A stretch of 64,000 bases of DNA from NCBI GenBank assembly GCA_030149815.1, contig JASLHI010000051.1, forward strand, positions 14,293-78,292, written 5' to 3'. Positions 13,970 to 24,372 of the stretch are shown here, piece after piece (the first letter of the stretch is position 1; each line of letters begins with the position of its first letter). A program made the translations under genes and the position numbers. The stretch comes from Aquirhabdus sp. Its GTDB lineage: Bacteria; Pseudomonadota; Gammaproteobacteria; Pseudomonadales; Moraxellaceae. The notes under the pieces are model-generated. The model ran no database searches. It saw only the letters and a list, made by a program, of their open reading frames with translations, and was not told the origin of the DNA.

Positions 13970-16870
13970 TTACAACGTCGCCAATTGCCCCATCTGCACT
14001 TGCAAACGACCCAACTGTTCACGTTGCTCTGCCAACTTCGCCCGCTCAACTTCCACAACCGCTGGTGGTGCTTTCGCAACGAAACCTTCATTGGACAGTT
14101 TACCTGCAAGGATATCCACGGCTTTTTGTAGCTTATCCATCTCTTTCTGCAAGCGCGCTTGTTCCGCCTTTGGATCAATCAAACCCTTCATCGGCACAAA
14201 CAGACTCACCTGACCAATCATCGAGCTTGATGACAGCGGCGGCTCATCGCCCATAGCGAGAATATCCAGTGACTCAACCTTCGCCAAAGCCTTAAACAAC
14301 GGCGCAATACGCGTAAGCTGTTCTTGTTCTGTCGCAGAAACATTTTGAATCAGCACAGGAAGGAGGCGAGCATTACCCAGATTCATCTCACCGCGAATGT
14401 TACGCACCGCCGTAATCAGGTCTTGCAGCCACTGCATGTCGGATTCGGCTTGCGCGCTGATCTTGCTGTGATCAGGTTGCGGATAAGTCGCGAGCATGAT
14501 CGAATCAGTGCTCTTACGACTGATCATCGGCGCTAGCGTCTGCCAGATTTCTTCGGTGAGGAATGGCATCAGCGGATGCAGCAAGCGCAAGCAGGTTTCC
14601 AGCACCGCCAGCAACACGCGGCGCACTTCGGCTTTGCGTTCTGGCGCAGTATCGCCATTCAACACAGGCTTGGTGAGTTCCACATACCAGTCGCAGTATT
14701 CATTCCAGACAAAGTCATAAATCGTCTGCGCAACCAAATCCAAGCGATAGTCAGCAAAGGCTTTATGCACAGCTTCTTCGCATCGTTGCAAACGGCTGAC
14801 GATCCATTGTTCTGGCAATTCCCATAGTTCAGGACGTGCAGTTTGGGCAATTTCATGACCTTCACAATTCATCATCACGAAGCGCGTCGCGTTCCAGATT
14901 TTGTTGCAGAAGTTACGATAGCCTTCGACGCGTTTCAGATCGAATTTGATGTCGCGTCCAGTATTCGCCAAGGCACAGAAGGTAAAGCGCAGCGCATCTG
15001 TACCAAACGGTGAAATCCCATCGGCAAATTCTTTACGTGTGGCTTTTTCGATCTTGGCAGCCATTTGGGGTTGCATCAGACCGCTGGTGCGTTTGGCAAC
15101 TAGACTTTCCAAGTCGATACCGTCGATCAGGTCGATTGGGTCAAGCACGTTGCCTTTGGATTTGGACATTTTTTGTCCTTCACCATCACGTACCAAACCA
15201 TGTACATACACAGTTTTGAACGGAACTTGCGGCGTGCCATCTTCGTTCTTCACGAAGTGCAGCGTCATCATGATCATCCGCGCAACCCAGAAGAAAATGA
15301 TGTCAAAACCCGTTACTAACACATCGGTCGAGTGAAATGTTTTCAGTTCTGGCGTGTTGTCAGGCCAACCCAGCGTAGAGAATGTCCACAGGGCAGAGGA
15401 GAACCATGTGTCGAGCACGTCCTCGTCTTGGCGCAGTGACAGGTCATTCGGCAAGCCATGCTTCGCGCGAACTTCTTCTTCGCTACGACCGACATAGATA
15501 TTGCCCGTCGCGTCGTACCATGCAGGGATACGATGACCCCACCACAATTGACGTGAAATACACCAGTCTTGCAGGTTGTTCATCCACGCCATGTACATGT
15601 TGCTGTATTGCTCAGGCACGAATTTGATGTCGCCATTTTGCACAGCATCAATCGCTGGCTTGGCGAGTTCGGACATAGCCACATACCATTGATCAGTCAA
15701 CAGTGGCTCAACGATGACGCCTGAACGATCGCCTTTTGGTGCTTTCAGCGTGTACGGTTCGATTTTGTCGAGCCAGCCGTTTTCAGTCGCTTCCGCAACC
15801 AGTTTTTTACGCGCAGCGAATCGTTCCAGTCCGACATATTCGGCTGGTGCTGGAATGGTTGCAGTGATTGGCGCGCCTGCTTTTTCAAAGAAATCAAAAT
15901 CTGATAACACTTCGGCATTAAGGTTGAAGATGTTAATCATTGGCAAGTTGTGACGTTTGCCCATTTCAAAGTCATTGAAATCATGCGCTGGCGTGATCTT
16001 GACGCAGCCTGTTCCAAAGTCTTTTTCAACGTATTCATCAGCAATAATTGGAATCAAACGACCTGATAATGGCAAGCGAACTTGTTTGCCAATCAGATGT
16101 TGATAGCGTTCATCGGCAGGGTTTACTGCAACTGCGGTATCACCAAGCAACGTTTCTGGACGTGTGGTGGCAACGACAAGATAATTATTACCGTCTTGCG
16201 TTTTAAGGCTTTCGTCCGCAAAGAAATATTTGAAATGCCACAGGTTGCCAGCGGTTTCAACGCTTTCTACTTCAAGGTCAGACAGCGCGGTGTGTAGCTT
16301 TGGATCCCAGTTGACCAAGCGTTTGCCGCGATAGATCAGGCCTTCTTCATGCAGACGCACGAATACTTCTTTGACAGCATTCGACAAGCCGTCATCCATG
16401 GTGAAGCGTTCGCGTGACCAATCGACTGATGAACCCAAACGGCGAATTTGTTGAGTGATTGTGCCGCCTGACTGTTCTTTCCATTCCCAGACTTTTTCTA
16501 GGAACTTCTCTCGTCCGAGATCATGACGGCTGACACCTTCCGCACCGAGTTGACGCTCAACGACCATTTGTGTCGCGATCCCCGCGTGATCAGTACCCGG
16601 TTGCCATAAGGTGTTATGACCTTTCATGCGATGAAAACGAGTCAGCGCGTCCATGATAGCATTGTTGAAACCATGCCCCATGTGCAGGCTGCCTGTCACG
16701 TTCGGCGGTGGAATCATGATAGTAAATGGCGCGCCAGTACCTGATGGCTTAAAGTAACCATTCGCTTCCCACTTGGCGTACCAATGCGCTTCAATCGCAG
16801 CAGGGTCGTAAGTGGTGGCGAGCGTGTTGTCTGGTGTCGTTTGCGCGGTGGTCGTATCAGATGCGGTCAT
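13970..16870 (-). CDS. valS: Valine--tRNA ligase
   Basis: This class I aminoacyl-tRNA synthetase charges tRNA-Val. It shows the HIGH-type motif NVTGSLHMGHG near the N terminus and KMSKSKGN in the catalytic core. A large editing domain lies between (TTRPETLLGDTAVAVNP), and an anticodon-binding domain with a C-terminal coiled-coil arm follows (PKAEQARLQKEMDKLQKAV to the end), characteristic of ValRS. The frame extends to a TTG at 16891, but the ATG at 16870 gives 966 residues, close to the normal length. It is a single-copy essential gene and marks the border of the accessory patch on its downstream side. Confidence 0.97.
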   Translation of the reverse strand: MTASDTTTAQTTPDNTLATTYDPAAIEAHWYAKWEANGYFKPSGTGAPFTIMIPPPNVTGSLHMGHGFNNAIMDALTRFHRMKGHNTLWQPGTDHAGIATQMVVERQLGAEGVSRHDLGREKFLEKVWEWKEQSGGTITQQIRRLGSSVDWSRERFTMDDGLSNAVKEVFVRLHEEGLIYRGKRLVNWDPKLHTALSDLEVESVETAGNLWHFKYFFADESLKTQDGNNYLVVATTRPETLLGDTAVAVNPADERYQHLIGKQVRLPLSGRLIPIIADEYVEKDFGTGCVKITPAHDFNDFEMGKRHNLPMINIFNLNAEVLSDFDFFEKAGAPITATIPAPAEYVGLERFAARKKLVAEATENGWLDKIEPYTLKAPKGDRSGVIVEPLLTDQWYVAMSELAKPAIDAVQNGDIKFVPEQYSNMYMAWMNNLQDWCISRQLWWGHRIPAWYDATGNIYVGRSEEEVRAKHGLPNDLSLRQDEDVLDTWFSSALWTFSTLGWPDNTPELKTFHSTDVLVTGFDIIFFWVARMIMMTLHFVKNEDGTPQVPFKTVYVHGLVRDGEGQKMSKSKGNVLDPIDLIDGIDLESLVAKRTSGLMQPQMAAKIEKATRKEFADGISPFGTDALRFTFCALANTGRDIKFDLKRVEGYRNFCNKIWNATRFVMMNCEGHEIAQTARPELWELPEQWIVSRLQRCEEAVHKAFADYRLDLVAQTIYDFVWNEYCDWYVELTKPVLNGDTAPERKAEVRRVLLAVLETCLRLLHPLMPFLTEEIWQTLAPMISRKSTDSIMLATYPQPDHSKISAQAESDMQWLQDLITAVRNIRGEMNLGNARLLPVLIQNVSATEQEQLTRIAPLFKALAKVESLDILAMGDEPPLSSSSMIGQVSLFVPMKGLIDPKAEQARLQKEMDKLQKAVDILAGKLSNEGFVAKAPPAVVEVERAKLAEQREQLGRLQVQMGQLATL

Positions 16871-17109
16871 GATGTTTTTAAAAGATTCCAAAAATGCCAG
16901 AAAGCGAATAATAAAATTTGGCGACTATTGTAGCGGATTTTGATGGTGAATTTTGGATTGAACATAGACAGTTTTGCGAATGAATAGATCAAAATCGATT
17001 AATAATCGGATTTGTAGGAATATTTAACAAAATGTCGCAATCCCGATATTTCAGTCCAGTTTTTTGTAATAACATGCTCGATGAGTTCTATCACAAGAGA
17101 AATAGAAAA

Positions 17110-17928
17110 ATGAAGCCTACGGTTCGAGGACAACTTGCCCATAAGACGATTTGGATTACTGGTGCATCTAGTGGTATCGGTGAAGCATTGGCAATTGCCT
17201 GCGCTGAGCGTGGTGCGAATCTAGTACTGAGTGCAAGGCGAATCGATGAGTTAGAGCGCGTAAAAGCGGCTTGCTCAGAAGTCGGTCATGGTCGCTTTCT
17301 CACCGTGTCATTGGATGTGACCGACGATGTGGCTTGTGATACCGCTTATTTTAATATCGCAAAAGAAATGGGGCAGGTGGATTGGCTGATTAATAATGCG
17401 GGGATTAGCCAGCGTTCATTGATTAGTGACACCATTACCGACGTCGATCGTCGCATCATGGAAGTGGATTACTTTTCGGTGGTGAATCTGACACGTAAGG
17501 TCTTGCCAGATATGCTGAAACGTAAAAAAGGTAAAGTGATTTTTATTTCCAGTGTTGCAGGTTTGGTCGGTACGCAATATCGTGGAAGCTATAGTGCAGC
17601 AAAAGCTGCGGTTCATCTCTGGGCAAATAGTTTGCGTGCAGAAGTGGGTGGACAAGGTATTGGTGTGAGCGTGGTCTTTCCAGGTTTTGTCAAAACCAAT
17701 GTTTCTGTCGCTGCACTTGTCGGCGATGGTTCTGAACTTGGTACGATGGATGATGCGCAAGCTGGAGCAATGAGCGCAACCGATTTTGCTGAGAAAACAA
17801 TCAAGGCACTTTTGGCGGGGCGTGAATATATTGTAGTTGGCGGCGCGAAAGAAAAAGTCGCGGCGTTGTTATCACGAGTGTCGCCGACGCTGTTGTATAA
17901 GGTGATTCGTCGCGCGAAAGTGCGGTAA
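17110..17928 (+). CDS. SDR-family oxidoreductase
   Basis: This is a classical short-chain dehydrogenase/reductase. It shows the cofactor motif TGASSGIGEA, the NNAG segment (LINNAGISQRS), the catalytic Ser in VIFISSVAGLVG and YSAAK with catalytic Tyr and Lys. The C-terminal region (FPGFVKTNVS) resembles the DHRS7-like group of broad-specificity reductases. The substrate is unknown. The frame is open from 17032, but the first 26 residues are unlike the family; the ATG at 17110 puts the Rossmann fold at the usual place and gives 272 residues. Confidence 0.85.
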   Translation: MKPTVRGQLAHKTIWITGASSGIGEALAIACAERGANLVLSARRIDELERVKAACSEVGHGRFLTVSLDVTDDVACDTAYFNIAKEMGQVDWLINNAGISQRSLISDTITDVDRRIMEVDYFSVVNLTRKVLPDMLKRKKGKVIFISSVAGLVGTQYRGSYSAAKAAVHLWANSLRAEVGGQGIGVSVVFPGFVKTNVSVAALVGDGSELGTMDDAQAGAMSATDFAEKTIKALLAGREYIVVGGAKEKVAALLSRVSPTLLYKVIRRAKVR

Positions 17929-17950
17929 GTTTTTTAAGATTAAAGTCAAA

Positions 17951-18052
17951 AGCAAAATCCCTCCTAACCTCCCTTTTCAAAGGGAGGAACTTTGATTTTT
18001 TACGAAGTAAAAAAACTCCCTCCTTAGAAAAAGGAGGGTTGGGGAGGATTTG
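17951..18052. repeat. Palindromic intergenic repeat, family C
   Basis: A 100-base imperfect palindrome lies between the SDR gene and the convergent efflux operon. The outer arms AGCAAAATCCCTCCTAACC and GGTTGGGGAGGATTTGCT pair, and each half contains its own small hairpin (CCTCCCTTTTCAAAGGGAGG, and CCTCCTTAGAAAAAGGAGG). It may serve as a bidirectional terminator. The structure resembles the family B elements around lolA, although the sequence differs. Confidence 0.8.
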
Positions 18053-18062
18053 CTGTTGATTT

Positions 18063-19583
18063 TTACTGTTTCACAACCTGAGCAGTTGTATTTCCATTTG
18101 CATTATCAGGTGTAGCATCGATGTGATTTACTGCACCCCCACCCAGCGCTGTATACAAGTTCACTTGACTGAGCAAAGCCGCTTGTTTCAGAGTAATCTG
18201 AGCTTGTTGTGCGCTGAACAATGAGGTTTGTGCAACGAGTACAGTCAGATAGTCACTTACACCTGCTTTAAAGCTGGCATTTGCTAAATCATAGTTAGTT
18301 TGTGATGCATCAACGAGACGTTGTTGCGCAGCTAAACGATCATCAATCGTTGCACGAACTGCAAGGACATCAGCGACATCACGGAATGCTGACTGGATGG
18401 TTTTTTCATACGCAGTGAGTTGAATTTGTTGCTGAACGCGTGCGCTTTCCAGTGTTGCTTTGCGTGCGCCATTATCGAAGATTGGTAAGGTGATTGATGG
18501 CCCAACATTCCACGCAAATGAACCTGATTTGAAGAGGTTCGAGAGGCTAGGACTTGAGTAACCCACATCACCTGTGAGGCTGATTTTCGGGAAATAGGCG
18601 GCGCGTGCAACAGCGACATTTGCCCCTGCTGCTTTTAACGTATATTCCGCTTGAGCAATGTCAGGACGGCGTTGTAGCAGCTCACTCGGCAAGCCCGCAG
18701 GAAGTAGTGGGCTAGTGGTGATCTGATCGACAGCACCTTGCGGAATTAAGTCATTAGGTACAGTCGGCAAACCAATCGTCAGCGCCAGTAAATTACGATC
18801 TTTGGCGACCTGTGTTTGTGCATTGCCAATGGCAAGTTTGGCGTTCTCTACACTGATCTGAGCTTGTTTCACAGGGGCTAAAGAGATGATGCCAGCTTTG
18901 AATTGCGCTTGATTCAACTCATAGGATTTCTGCTGAGCATCCAGTGTTTGCTGAGCCAGTTTGAGCTGTTCTTGATCGAAAGCCAGCGCAAGATAAGATT
19001 GTGCGATTTGGCTAACGATGCTGATTTGCGTGGTTGCACGAGCGCTTTCGGTGCTGAAGAAGCTTTGTAATGCTTGATCTTTCAGATTAGCAACGCGACC
19101 CCAAAAATCTAACTCATAGCTGGTCAAACCTAAGCCTGCGGTATAGGTCGTGGTATGGTCTGAGCTATTCCCCACAGTGTTTGCGCCAGCATTGATGCCT
19201 ACAGTCGGTAATTGAGGGGATTTAGCCAATTGATACTGTGATCGTGCGAGTTCGATGTTCAGCGCAGCGGTACGCATATCGCGATTATTATCCAGACCCA
19301 ATTGAATCAATTTCTTGAGTTTTGGATCGGAGAAGTAATCAGACCAGCCTTTTGCCGCAATTGATGTCTCTGCTTGGCTGGGTAGCGTCTGATTCAACAG
19401 CGTTGGATATGCTGCTGAGGTCAGATTACTCGCTGGTGCTGGATCAGGCTGACGCAAGAAACTCGTACATGCTGATAACGCCAAAGGTAACGCGAGAACG
19501 GTGAATACAACTTTCACTGATCTTTGTACGGATCTGGTATTGCCCTGATTGTTGTGTTGCTTTTTGCATAGATTCGTTTTCAT
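18063..19583 (-). CDS. adeK: RND efflux outer membrane channel lipoprotein, AdeK/OprM-like
   Basis: This is the outer membrane channel of a tripartite RND efflux pump. The N terminus has a lipobox (ALPLALSACTS), so the mature protein is lipid-anchored at Cys. Two repeats of the outer membrane efflux protein domain follow, with LNQTLPSQ and LPSELLQRRPDIAQAEYTLKAAG, a diagnostic NodT-family sequence. The length of 506 residues is a little above that of AdeK and OprM. The start codon overlaps the stop of the transporter gene by four bases (ATGA), showing translational coupling. The symbol is given by synteny and similarity to AdeIJK. Confidence 0.92.
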   Translation of the reverse strand: MKTNLCKKQHNNQGNTRSVQRSVKVVFTVLALPLALSACTSFLRQPDPAPASNLTSAAYPTLLNQTLPSQAETSIAAKGWSDYFSDPKLKKLIQLGLDNNRDMRTAALNIELARSQYQLAKSPQLPTVGINAGANTVGNSSDHTTTYTAGLGLTSYELDFWGRVANLKDQALQSFFSTESARATTQISIVSQIAQSYLALAFDQEQLKLAQQTLDAQQKSYELNQAQFKAGIISLAPVKQAQISVENAKLAIGNAQTQVAKDRNLLALTIGLPTVPNDLIPQGAVDQITTSPLLPAGLPSELLQRRPDIAQAEYTLKAAGANVAVARAAYFPKISLTGDVGYSSPSLSNLFKSGSFAWNVGPSITLPIFDNGARKATLESARVQQQIQLTAYEKTIQSAFRDVADVLAVRATIDDRLAAQQRLVDASQTNYDLANASFKAGVSDYLTVLVAQTSLFSAQQAQITLKQAALLSQVNLYTALGGGAVNHIDATPDNANGNTTAQVVKQ

Positions 19584-22500
19584 TCTTGAGTATCCAATGT
19601 TTCAGAAGATTGCCCAGATGTTGGGGTCGTAGGTATAGCTGAGCCAGGACGAGGTTTACCTTTAAATACGCTCTTAATCCATAAGTAAAACAAAGGAATA
19701 AAGAATACGCCGAGTATGGATGCGCTAATCATGCCTCCGATGACGCCCGTACCAATCGCATGCTGACTGCCTGAACCTGCGCCAGAGCTAATCGCGAGAG
19801 GCAATACGCCCAAGACAAATGCCATCGAAGTCATAATAATTGGACGGAAGCGGATGCGGATCGCGTGCAAGATTGATTGTATCAATCCCTCGCCTTGGTG
19901 TTGTAGTTCAACTGCAAACTCCACGATCAAAATAGCATTTTTTGCGGAGATTCCGATGACAACGAGTAAACCGACTTGCAGGTAAATATCGTTTGACAGA
20001 TCGCGGAACCACGTTGCGAGGAGCGCACCCATCACACCTAATGGCACAACCATGAGAATCGCCGCTGGAATAGACCAGCTTTCATAGAGTGCCGCCAAAC
20101 ATAAGAATACGATTAGCAACGACAAGGCGTACAGAGCAGGAGCCTGTGAACCAGAAGTTTTTTCTTCTAGTGATAGACCTGTCCACTCAAAACCAATGCC
20201 ATCAGGTAATTTCGATACTATGTCTTCCATGACTTTCAAGGCATCACCAGAACTTTTGCCTGGCATTGCATTGCCTTGAATTTCTACGGAAGAGAAACCG
20301 TTGTAACGTTGCAACTGTGGTGGGCCGTAGCTCCATTGTCCTTGGGTAAATGCGGTTAATGGAACCATTGAACCTGTGCTACCGCGGACATACCATTTGC
20401 CAAGATCTTCAGGTGACATACGAGAGTCAGCATCACCTTGGATATAGACTTTCTTGATACGACCTTGATCAAGAAATTGATTAACATACGAGCCACCCCA
20501 TGCCGTGGAAAGGGTGTTATTGATATCGCTCAAGGCAACACCTGTCGCACCTGCTTGGGCTTGGTTGACCGTCAAACTGTATTGCGGGGTATCTTCCTGA
20601 CCATTTGGACGAACACCGACTACAGTTTGTTTGTATTTTGGATCAGTTGCTGCCATACCGAGCAATTGATTGCGCGCCGCCATGAGTTTTTCATGACCTA
20701 AGCCTGCACGATCTTGTAGCTGCATGTCAAAGCCGTTCGCCACACCCAATTCAATTACCGCAGGAGGTGGGAAGGCGAAGACCATCGCATCTTTCAATTG
20801 TGAAAATGCACCCATTGCGCGACCTGCCAATGCTTTAACGCTTTGGTCAGCGCGTGGACGTTCGCTCCAGTCTTTCATGCGAACGAAAGCAATCCCCGCA
20901 TTTTGACCAGTACCACTAAAGCTAAATCCAGCTACAGAAAACACGCCTTCGACGGAATCTTTTTCTTTTTCAAGATAATAGTCTTCGACCTGTTTAATGG
21001 TTTTCATCGTGCGCTCTTGTGTTGCGCCCGCAGGAAGCTGGATTTGGGTGAACATAATGCCCTGATCTTCATCGGGCAGGAATGATGTCGGCAAGCGCAT
21101 AAACAGGAATGCCAATACGCCAATCACACCCAGATAAAGGATCACATAGCGCCCACTTTTTGCCAGCATCTTGGTGACCCATGACACATAGCCATTGCTC
21201 GTCCGACCAAAATAACGGTTAAACCAACCAAAGAAACCGCCTTTTTCATGATTGTTTTCATCAGGTGCTTTCAGCAAAATCGCACAAAGCGCAGGCGTGA
21301 GGATCAATGCCGTGATGACCGAGAGTGCCATCGAAGCAATCAGTGTGACCGCGAATTGACGATAAATCACTCCAGTTGAGCCGCCGAAGAAGATCATGGG
21401 GACAAATACCGCAGACAAGACTACCCCGATCCCAATCAAGGCTCCTGTGATTTGATCCATCGAACGACGAGTCGCTTCTAATGGCCCTAGTTTTTCCTCA
21501 TGCATGATCCGTTCGACGTTTTCCACCACGACGATGGCATCGTCAACCAGCAGTCCGACAGCGAGCACCAGACCAAACAATGTCAGTGTATTGATCGAAA
21601 AACCACACAATTTCAAGATCGCAAACGTACCGAGCAGAACCACTGGAACCGCAATTGTCGGAATCAGTGTTGCACGAAAATTTTGCAAGAACAGATACAT
21701 AACCAAGAACACCAGCACAATCGCTTCGACTAGTGTTTCAATCACGTTTTTGATCGACAGTTTGACGACTGGAGTCGTGTCATAAGGCACGATGACATCG
21801 AGACCTTGCGGGAAGGTTTTTTTCAGCTCAACCATTTTGGCTTCAACCGCAGCAGCGGTATTCAATGCATTTGCACCTGCCGCTAATTTGATTGCAACCC
21901 CAGCGGCAGGATTACGGTTGTAGCGAGCGATGGTGTCATAGTTTTCACCACCAAGCTCAATCCGAGCAACATCCCCAAGATGCACTTGCGCACCATTGGC
22001 AGTGGTTTTCAGAAAAATCTGACGGAACTGTTCAGGTGTTTGCAACTGACTTTGTGCAGTCACGGTTGCGTTGAGCTGCTGACCTGCAACGGCTGGTGTA
22101 CCACCGAGTTGACCGGCAGATACTTGCGTATTTTGCGCTTGTACCGCATTGATCACGTCAGATGTCGTCAGCTGATAGCTGTTCAATTTGGCAGGATTCA
22201 GCCAAATACGCATTGCATATTGTGTCCCGAAAACCTGAATGTCTCCAACACCTTGCACACGACTCAGTGGATCAACGACGCGACTCACGACATAGTCAGA
22301 GATAGCTGCACGATCCATACTGTTGTCTTTAGAGACGAAACCCAGCACCATCATAAAGGTACGGCCTGATTTATTAACCGTCACACCTTGTTGTTGAACC
22401 GCTTGTGGAAGTAGGGTAATCCCTGCTTGCAGTTTATTTTGAACTTGAACTTGAGCAATATCTGGGTTTGTACCTGATTTAAAGTTCAGGGAAACTGAAA

Positions 22501-22762
22501 CTGCACCATTCGATGCACTGGTGGAGGACATGTAATACAGTCCATCCAGTCCTTTCATTTGTTGTTCAATAATCTGTGTTACTGAGTTTTCAGCGGTTTT
22601 TGCTGATGCCCCCGGATACACCGCACTGACGGTGATGGTAGGTGGCGCAATGCTCGGATACTGAGATACGGACATGGTAAAGATTGATAGCAATCCTGCC
22701 AGCATCAACAATATCGCAAGCACACATGCAAAAATGGGCCTGTCGATAAAAAAACGAGACAT
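19580..22762 (-). CDS. adeJ: RND multidrug efflux transporter, AdeJ/AcrB-like
   Basis: This is the inner membrane proton/drug antiporter of a tripartite pump (HAE1 family). The N terminus MSRFFIDRPIFACVLAI is the classic first helix, followed by the porter domain with YPGASAKTAENSVTQIIEQ. The proton relay helix appears as GLVLAVGLLVDDAIVVVENVER, which holds the two conserved Asp residues, and the signature ISAKNAILIVEFA is in the second half. The length of 1060 residues is normal. It is the middle gene of an adaptor-transporter-channel operon. Expected substrates are broad (drugs, dyes, detergents), from the family and not from this sequence. Confidence 0.96.
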   Translation of the reverse strand: MSRFFIDRPIFACVLAILLMLAGLLSIFTMSVSQYPSIAPPTITVSAVYPGASAKTAENSVTQIIEQQMKGLDGLYYMSSTSASNGAVSVSLNFKSGTNPDIAQVQVQNKLQAGITLLPQAVQQQGVTVNKSGRTFMMVLGFVSKDNSMDRAAISDYVVSRVVDPLSRVQGVGDIQVFGTQYAMRIWLNPAKLNSYQLTTSDVINAVQAQNTQVSAGQLGGTPAVAGQQLNATVTAQSQLQTPEQFRQIFLKTTANGAQVHLGDVARIELGGENYDTIARYNRNPAAGVAIKLAAGANALNTAAAVEAKMVELKKTFPQGLDVIVPYDTTPVVKLSIKNVIETLVEAIVLVFLVMYLFLQNFRATLIPTIAVPVVLLGTFAILKLCGFSINTLTLFGLVLAVGLLVDDAIVVVENVERIMHEEKLGPLEATRRSMDQITGALIGIGVVLSAVFVPMIFFGGSTGVIYRQFAVTLIASMALSVITALILTPALCAILLKAPDENNHEKGGFFGWFNRYFGRTSNGYVSWVTKMLAKSGRYVILYLGVIGVLAFLFMRLPTSFLPDEDQGIMFTQIQLPAGATQERTMKTIKQVEDYYLEKEKDSVEGVFSVAGFSFSGTGQNAGIAFVRMKDWSERPRADQSVKALAGRAMGAFSQLKDAMVFAFPPPAVIELGVANGFDMQLQDRAGLGHEKLMAARNQLLGMAATDPKYKQTVVGVRPNGQEDTPQYSLTVNQAQAGATGVALSDINNTLSTAWGGSYVNQFLDQGRIKKVYIQGDADSRMSPEDLGKWYVRGSTGSMVPLTAFTQGQWSYGPPQLQRYNGFSSVEIQGNAMPGKSSGDALKVMEDIVSKLPDGIGFEWTGLSLEEKTSGSQAPALYALSLLIVFLCLAALYESWSIPAAILMVVPLGVMGALLATWFRDLSNDIYLQVGLLVVIGISAKNAILIVEFAVELQHQGEGLIQSILHAIRIRFRPIIMTSMAFVLGVLPLAISSGAGSGSQHAIGTGVIGGMISASILGVFFIPLFYLWIKSVFKGKPRPGSAIPTTPTSGQSSETLDTQE

Positions 22763-22774
22763 AGCAACGGCTCC

Positions 22775-24070
22775 TTAAGATTTAGCAGCAGTTGCTGTCG
22801 TGGTGGATGATGCAGGCGCAGATTTTACGTTGCCTGCGGCAGAAGCTTGACTTGGCTGCGCTGGAGCATTGGCAGCGCCATCGGTTGGCGTTGCAACCGT
22901 CGCATGTACTTTAGAGCCCGGTTTGGCTTTTTGTGAGCCTTCGAGAATGACTTGTTCGCCATTTTCGAGACCGCCTGTGACGATCCATTTGTCGCCTTGA
23001 GTTGCGCCAGTTTGGATGGTGCGCTGACTGACAGTGCCATCAGTTGCGACTACTAAGACAACTGCGTTGCCTTTTGGATCATGCGTCACTGCTTGTTGTG
23101 GCAATAACATCGCATCATTAACCACGCCTTGTGTGAGTTTAGATTTGACATACATGCCAGGGAGTAATAATCCCGTTGGATTTGGGATCACCGCGCGCAG
23201 GATGACAGAGCCACTGGTTGCATCGACGCTGGCGTTAGAGAACTCTAAGTGACCTTGATATGGATAGCTGCTGCCGTCTTCTAGCGTGAGACTAAGCGTT
23301 GCGTTGTTTGGTTTGCTGAGTGAGCCTGATTGGATTTGGTGACGCAGTTTCAGCATGTCCGCGCTAGACTGACTGATATCGACGTACATCGGATCCATCT
23401 GTTGAATCGTGACCAATGGCGTAGCTTGATTTGCCGTAACCAGAGCCCCCGCAGTAACATTCGAAACACCACTTTGACCTGTGATCGGTGATCGAATAGT
23501 TGCATAGCCTAAATTGATTTGTGCAGTTTTTAATGCGGCTTGGCTTGACGCCAGATCAGCTTCCGAGAGCGCCACTTGTTGCATGGCATTATCGTAATCG
23601 AGCTTGCTGACTGCATTGGTTGCGATGAGATCCTTATAACGCTGAGCAGTGACTTTGAGCGCAGCCAGATTGGCTTTGTTGCGTTGCACCGAAGCACTTG
23701 CGGCGTCAACCGCAGCACTATAAAGGGCTGGGTCAATTTGATAGAGCGGCTGACCTTCTTTAACAATACTTCCTTCTTGGAATAAGCGCTTTAAGATGAC
23801 TCCGCTGACCTGTGGAATAACCGGTGATAGCTGAAATGCACTGGTACGACCTGCTAGTTCGACATATTGAGTAATCGGTGAACGTTGCGCAACAGTGACA
23901 ACAACTTCAGGCGGTGGGGCACTTGCACCAGCGCCGCCAGCCGCAGCTTCTTTTTTGCCACATGCAGTGAGTGCAATGCTGACGGATAGGGTCGATAGAA
24001 GGAGGAGGGTAGGCCAAGCGGTTAATTTGTTATGGAGCGAAGGATTGTGTGTCGATTGACGCGATTTCAT
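22775..24070 (-). CDS. adeI: RND efflux periplasmic adaptor lipoprotein, AdeI/AcrA-like
   Basis: This is the membrane fusion protein linking the transporter to the outer membrane channel. The start ATG at 24070 has a good GAGG five bases upstream and is preferred over 24142. The signal peptide ends in a lipobox (VSIALTACGKK). Domains follow the AcrA order: barrel-sandwich (GVILKRLFQEGSIVKEGQPLYQID), an alpha-hairpin of about 60 residues, the lipoyl half (LGYATIRSPITGQ), then the beta-barrel and membrane-proximal domain. The Ala/Pro/Ser-rich C-terminal tail is low complexity. It is the first gene of the operon; no regulator is encoded next to it. Confidence 0.94.
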   Translation of the reverse strand: MKSRQSTHNPSLHNKLTAWPTLLLLSTLSVSIALTACGKKEAAAGGAGASAPPPEVVVTVAQRSPITQYVELAGRTSAFQLSPVIPQVSGVILKRLFQEGSIVKEGQPLYQIDPALYSAAVDAASASVQRNKANLAALKVTAQRYKDLIATNAVSKLDYDNAMQQVALSEADLASSQAALKTAQINLGYATIRSPITGQSGVSNVTAGALVTANQATPLVTIQQMDPMYVDISQSSADMLKLRHQIQSGSLSKPNNATLSLTLEDGSSYPYQGHLEFSNASVDATSGSVILRAVIPNPTGLLLPGMYVKSKLTQGVVNDAMLLPQQAVTHDPKGNAVVLVVATDGTVSQRTIQTGATQGDKWIVTGGLENGEQVILEGSQKAKPGSKVHATVATPTDGAANAPAQPSQASAAGNVKSAPASSTTTATAAKS

Positions 24071-24227
24071 AGCAACCTCGAATGGACTTTTGTGTTGTAG
24101 GCGGTTGGAAGTACGGCCTATTGGTGCGTTATTTGACGTCATAAATCAGTATTAGATTGAGGTTATCAAATCATATAAAAATTGTCATACCCATGAAGAC
24201 ATCTAGATGATGCTGAGTATAGAAATG

Positions 24228-24237
24228 GTTCATGAAC
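24228..24237. promoter_or_regulatory. Perfect palindrome upstream of the efflux operon
   Basis: GTTCATGAAC lies about 160 bases upstream of the adaptor gene start in a gene-free stretch (24071-24473). It could be an operator for a TetR-type repressor such as the AdeN homologue that controls AdeIJK in Acinetobacter, but I cannot confirm the site. Confidence 0.3.
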
Positions 24238-24372
24238 TTAGAATTAATAGCAGTATCAGTAGGAATGGAAAACGTACTGATTGGTATTATTGATTTAAAG
24301 AGTACTGCTTAGTACAAATTGGTGCAAGCGATTATTGTTGTTAATTTTTAACTAGAGCTGAATAAATACGAA

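Noticed and set aside
14946..15335. A 129-codon frame antisense to valS
   Set aside because: It lies wholly inside a highly conserved gene and shows no domain; it is a mirror of valS codon bias.
21500..21785. Two overlapping frames antisense to the RND transporter gene
   Set aside because: They are rich in His, Gln, Ser and Thr, as expected of the antisense of hydrophobic helices, and have no ribosome binding site.
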